8,085 nt of DNA from a bacterium (GTDB taxonomy: Bacteria > Vulcanimicrobiota > Xenobia > Xenobiales > Xenobiaceae), in assembly GCA_017444165.1 (NCBI GenBank), contig JAFSXH010000003.1, positions 1 through 8,085 of the forward strand, written 5' to 3'. Of this stretch, positions 6,487 to 8,085 are shown one piece after another. Below the pieces are notes generated by a model. The model saw nothing but the letters and a program-made list of their open reading frames with translations. It made no database searches and was not told the DNA's origin. Position 1 is the first letter of the stretch. Each line of letters begins with the position of its first letter. The translations under genes were made by a program, and so were the position numbers.

Positions 6487-7695
6487 TTGGCTAGTAATTA
6501 TGAATTGTTTACCTCAGAATCAGTAACTGAGGGGCATCCCGATAAGGTAGCGGATCAGATTTCGGACGCTATTTTAGATGCTTTTATGCGCGAAGATCCT
6601 CAGTCTCGCGTGGCTTGTGAAACTTTCTTACACACTGGTTGCGCTCATATTGCGGGTCAGATCACCTCTTCGGCTTATATAGATATAGCTTCTATCGTGC
6701 GCAACACTTTAATTAAGATTGGTTATGATAATCCTGACTACGGTATAGATGGACGCAGTTGTGGCGTTTTGATCTCTATTGATGGACAGTCACCAGACAT
6801 TGCTCAGGGAGTAGATAAAGCCCTAGAGGTTCGTTCTCAAAACGAGGCTAACGAAGAAGATTCAGTAGGTGCTGGCGACCAGGGTATGATGTTTGGTTAT
6901 GCTTGCGATGAAACTCCTGAACTTATGCCCTTGCCCATCCAACTGTCCCACGCTTTAGCTTATCAATTAGCTAAGATTCGCAAGGATAAGACTTTAAATT
7001 ACCTCCGTCCCGATGGCAAAACTCAAGTGACCGTGCGTTATGAGGATGGCAAACCCGCAGCTATAGAGACCATAGTTATATCTACCCAACACGATCCCGA
7101 TGTCTCTTTGGAACAGATTCGTCAAGACATGATCGAGTACGTGATAAAGCCCGTAGTCCCCGCCCAGTTTATCAAAGAAGAAGATGGTAAGCTTGTGGCC
7201 CCTAAAGTGTTGGTCAATCCCACTGGTCGTTTCGTTATCGGCGGTCCTCAAGGAGATACAGGTCTCACTGGACGCAAGATTATCGTCGACACTTACGGTG
7301 GCATGGCTGCTCATGGCGGTGGTGCATTTTCAGGCAAAGATCCCACGAAGGTAGATCGCTCCGCCAGTTACGCTGCCCGCTATGTGGCCAAAAATATCGT
7401 AGCCGCTGGTTTAGCTAAAAAGTGTGAAGTTGCCGTAGCCTACGCCATCGGTGTGGCAGAACCCATCAGCATATCCGTAGATACCTTCGGCACAGAAAAG
7501 ATCCCCGTCAAGAAGATAGTGGAACTGGTGCGCAAGAACTTCGATCTCCGTCCTGGAGCCATAATTCGCAAATTGAACTTGCGTCGTCCCATCTATGAGC
7601 CGTTAGCGGCTTATGGACACTTTGGGCGCGATTTGGAAGGTGCTACCTGGGAGCATACAGATAAAGCCCAGACCTTAAAGGAACAAGCCTTCTAA
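6487..7695 (+). CDS. metK: S-adenosylmethionine synthetase
   Basis: The enzyme makes S-adenosylmethionine from methionine and ATP, releasing phosphate and pyrophosphate. It is cytoplasmic and normally a tetramer using Mg2+ and K+. At 402 residues it is full length (bacterial enzymes are about 380-400). All signatures are present: FTSESVTEGHPDK (8-20, with active-site H17, D19 and K20), GAGDQG (128-133), NPTGRFVIGGPQGDTGLTG, and the Gly-rich phosphate loop GGGAFSGKDPTKVDRS (starting at 277). The end, LEGATWEHTDKAQTLKE, is complete. It starts with TTG behind a strong Shine-Dalgarno. The 73-nt leader is too short for a SAM riboswitch, and none is seen. It follows the NHL gene and may be partly co-transcribed with it. 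Confidence 0.98.
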   Translation: MASNYELFTSESVTEGHPDKVADQISDAILDAFMREDPQSRVACETFLHTGCAHIAGQITSSAYIDIASIVRNTLIKIGYDNPDYGIDGRSCGVLISIDGQSPDIAQGVDKALEVRSQNEANEEDSVGAGDQGMMFGYACDETPELMPLPIQLSHALAYQLAKIRKDKTLNYLRPDGKTQVTVRYEDGKPAAIETIVISTQHDPDVSLEQIRQDMIEYVIKPVVPAQFIKEEDGKLVAPKVLVNPTGRFVIGGPQGDTGLTGRKIIVDTYGGMAAHGGGAFSGKDPTKVDRSASYAARYVAKNIVAAGLAKKCEVAVAYAIGVAEPISISVDTFGTEKIPVKKIVELVRKNFDLRPGAIIRKLNLRRPIYEPLAAYGHFGRDLEGATWEHTDKAQTLKEQAF

Positions 7696-7708
7696 CGGAT
7701 TTACAATT

Positions 7709-7809
7709 CGCAGTTTATATGCGTGATTCGTAATGCGTAATCCTCAATTGGAGAGTAAAATTTAGCTATCTCTTGCCAGATGATTGCGCATTACGAATTG
7801 AGCGTTGCG
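7709..7809. repeat. Long imperfect inverted repeat, possible terminator of metK
   Basis: Perfect core arms at 7726-7742 and 7782-7798 (ATTCGTAATGCGTAATC against GATTGCGCATTACGAAT) pair over 17 bp with one G-U. Weaker pairing extends the stem outward to CGCA (7709-7712) and TGCG (7806-7809), with a 6-nt bulge on the left. The 39-nt loop contains AGAG/CTCT that may form an inner stem. TGTTTTT follows directly, so the structure could end metK transcription. The ATTCG/GTAAT-rich composition recalls REP- or MITE-like intergenic elements, but no target duplication or transposase is seen. Confidence 0.6.
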
Positions 7810-7878
7810 TGTTTTTGGGAAGCTAATCAAAAAAAATGGAGCTTCGACCGCAACTTACAAGTTTTTTTTCCTGCGGGG

Positions 7879-7907
7879 TTGATTTATAACATGTATCGTG
7901 CTAGAAT
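7879..7907 (+). promoter_or_regulatory. Sigma-70-type promoter for the tRNA-Asn pair
   Basis: TTGATT (7879-7884) and TAGAAT (7902-7907) are separated by 17 nt, with 4/6 and 5/6 matches to consensus. A GC-rich discriminator GGCCCC follows. Transcription would start near 7914, about 17 nt before the first tRNA. A GC-rich discriminator is typical of stringently controlled stable-RNA promoters. Confidence 0.65.
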
Positions 7908-7930
7908 GGCCCCGTTCTTGAAAGAGACAT

Positions 7931-8005
7931 TCCAACTTAGCTCAGCGGTAGAGCAATCGGCTGTTAACCGATCGGTCGTAGGTTCGATCCCTACAGTTGG
8001 AGCCA
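7931..8005 (+). tRNA. tRNA-Asn (anticodon GUU), first copy
   Basis: The cloverleaf is complete: acceptor TCCAACT/AGTTGGA, D arm GCTC/GAGC with the 7-nt loop AGCGGTA, anticodon arm ATCGG-CTGTTAA-CCGAT with anticodon GTT at 7963-7965, variable loop CGGTC, and T arm GTAGG-TTCGATC-CCTAC. The discriminator base is G and CCA is encoded. The body is very close to the Bacillus tRNA-Asn as remembered. The gene is 75 nt and reads AAC/AAU codons. Confidence 0.97.
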
Positions 8006-8010
8006 TATAT

Positions 8011-8085
8011 TCCAACTTAGCTCAGCGGTAGAGCAATCGGCTGTTAACCGATCGGTCGTAGGTTCGATCCCTACAGTTGGAGCCA
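8011..8085 (+). tRNA. tRNA-Asn (anticodon GUU), second identical copy
   Basis: Base-for-base identical to the copy at 7931-8005, with anticodon GTT at 8043-8045 and encoded CCA. The two are separated by only TATAT (8006-8010), giving an 80-bp tandem unit, so they are probably processed from one transcript. The gene ends at the last base of the window; further copies could follow. Identity suggests a recent duplication or gene conversion. Confidence 0.96.

Noticed and set aside
6994..7314. 106-codon minus-strand frame inside metK
   Set aside because: Shadow of the strongly conserved metK coding strand.
7852..7869. AACTTACAAGTT followed by T8 as a terminator
   Set aside because: At most a 4-bp AT-rich stem with a 4-nt loop; too weak to call alone, although the T-run is striking.
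7780..8031. 83-codon open frame on the + strand
   Set aside because: It runs through the inverted repeat, the promoter and both tRNA genes; the translation is tRNA sequence read as protein.

Overview
The window is bacterial chromosomal DNA, moderately AT-rich, with compact gene order. It resembles a Firmicutes-type or other uncultured low-GC bacterium. The hints are a tRNA-Asn body very close to the Bacillus type as I remember it, a YedF/DsrE protein, a stand-alone isoamylase-early-set protein, and TTG/GTG starts behind Shine-Dalgarno sites. None of this fixes the phylum, so the taxonomy is inference only. No phage, insertion sequence, CRISPR array or classical mobile island is visible.

Layout. 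(1) 1-811: a very AT-rich left edge runs into the C-terminal half of an NCS2 xanthine/uric-acid-type permease. An in-frame stop lies upstream, so it looks like a gene remnant. (2) 974-4684: four genes on the + strand. These are a membrane diguanylate cyclase (GGDEF), a stand-alone YedF C-terminal (DsrE-like) protein, a secreted protein of unknown function, and an M23/LytM-fold protein with a long coiled-coil tail. The last two are 2 nt apart and probably translationally coupled. (3) 4658-5002, minus strand: a one-domain glycogen-binding (CBM48-like) protein whose 3' end overlaps the M23 gene by 27 nt. (4) 5208-7695, + strand: a membrane-anchored six-NHL-repeat protein, then metK (SAM synthetase). 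(5) 7696-8085: an intergenic region with a long imperfect inverted repeat, a good sigma-70-like promoter, and two identical tRNA-Asn(GUU) genes. The second tRNA ends exactly at the window edge.

How they fit together. The M23-like protein, its secreted partner and the NHL protein all act outside the cytoplasmic membrane by prediction, which suggests envelope work. The diguanylate cyclase could feed an envelope or biofilm programme, but nothing in the sequence ties it directly to the neighbours. metK and the tRNAs are housekeeping genes. The most unusual protein is the M23 one. It lacks the last zinc-ligand histidine of the usual HxH motif and carries two copies of a coiled-coil motif like that of membrane-fusion (HlyD/RND adaptor) proteins. 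It may therefore be a structural or adaptor protein, not an active peptidase.
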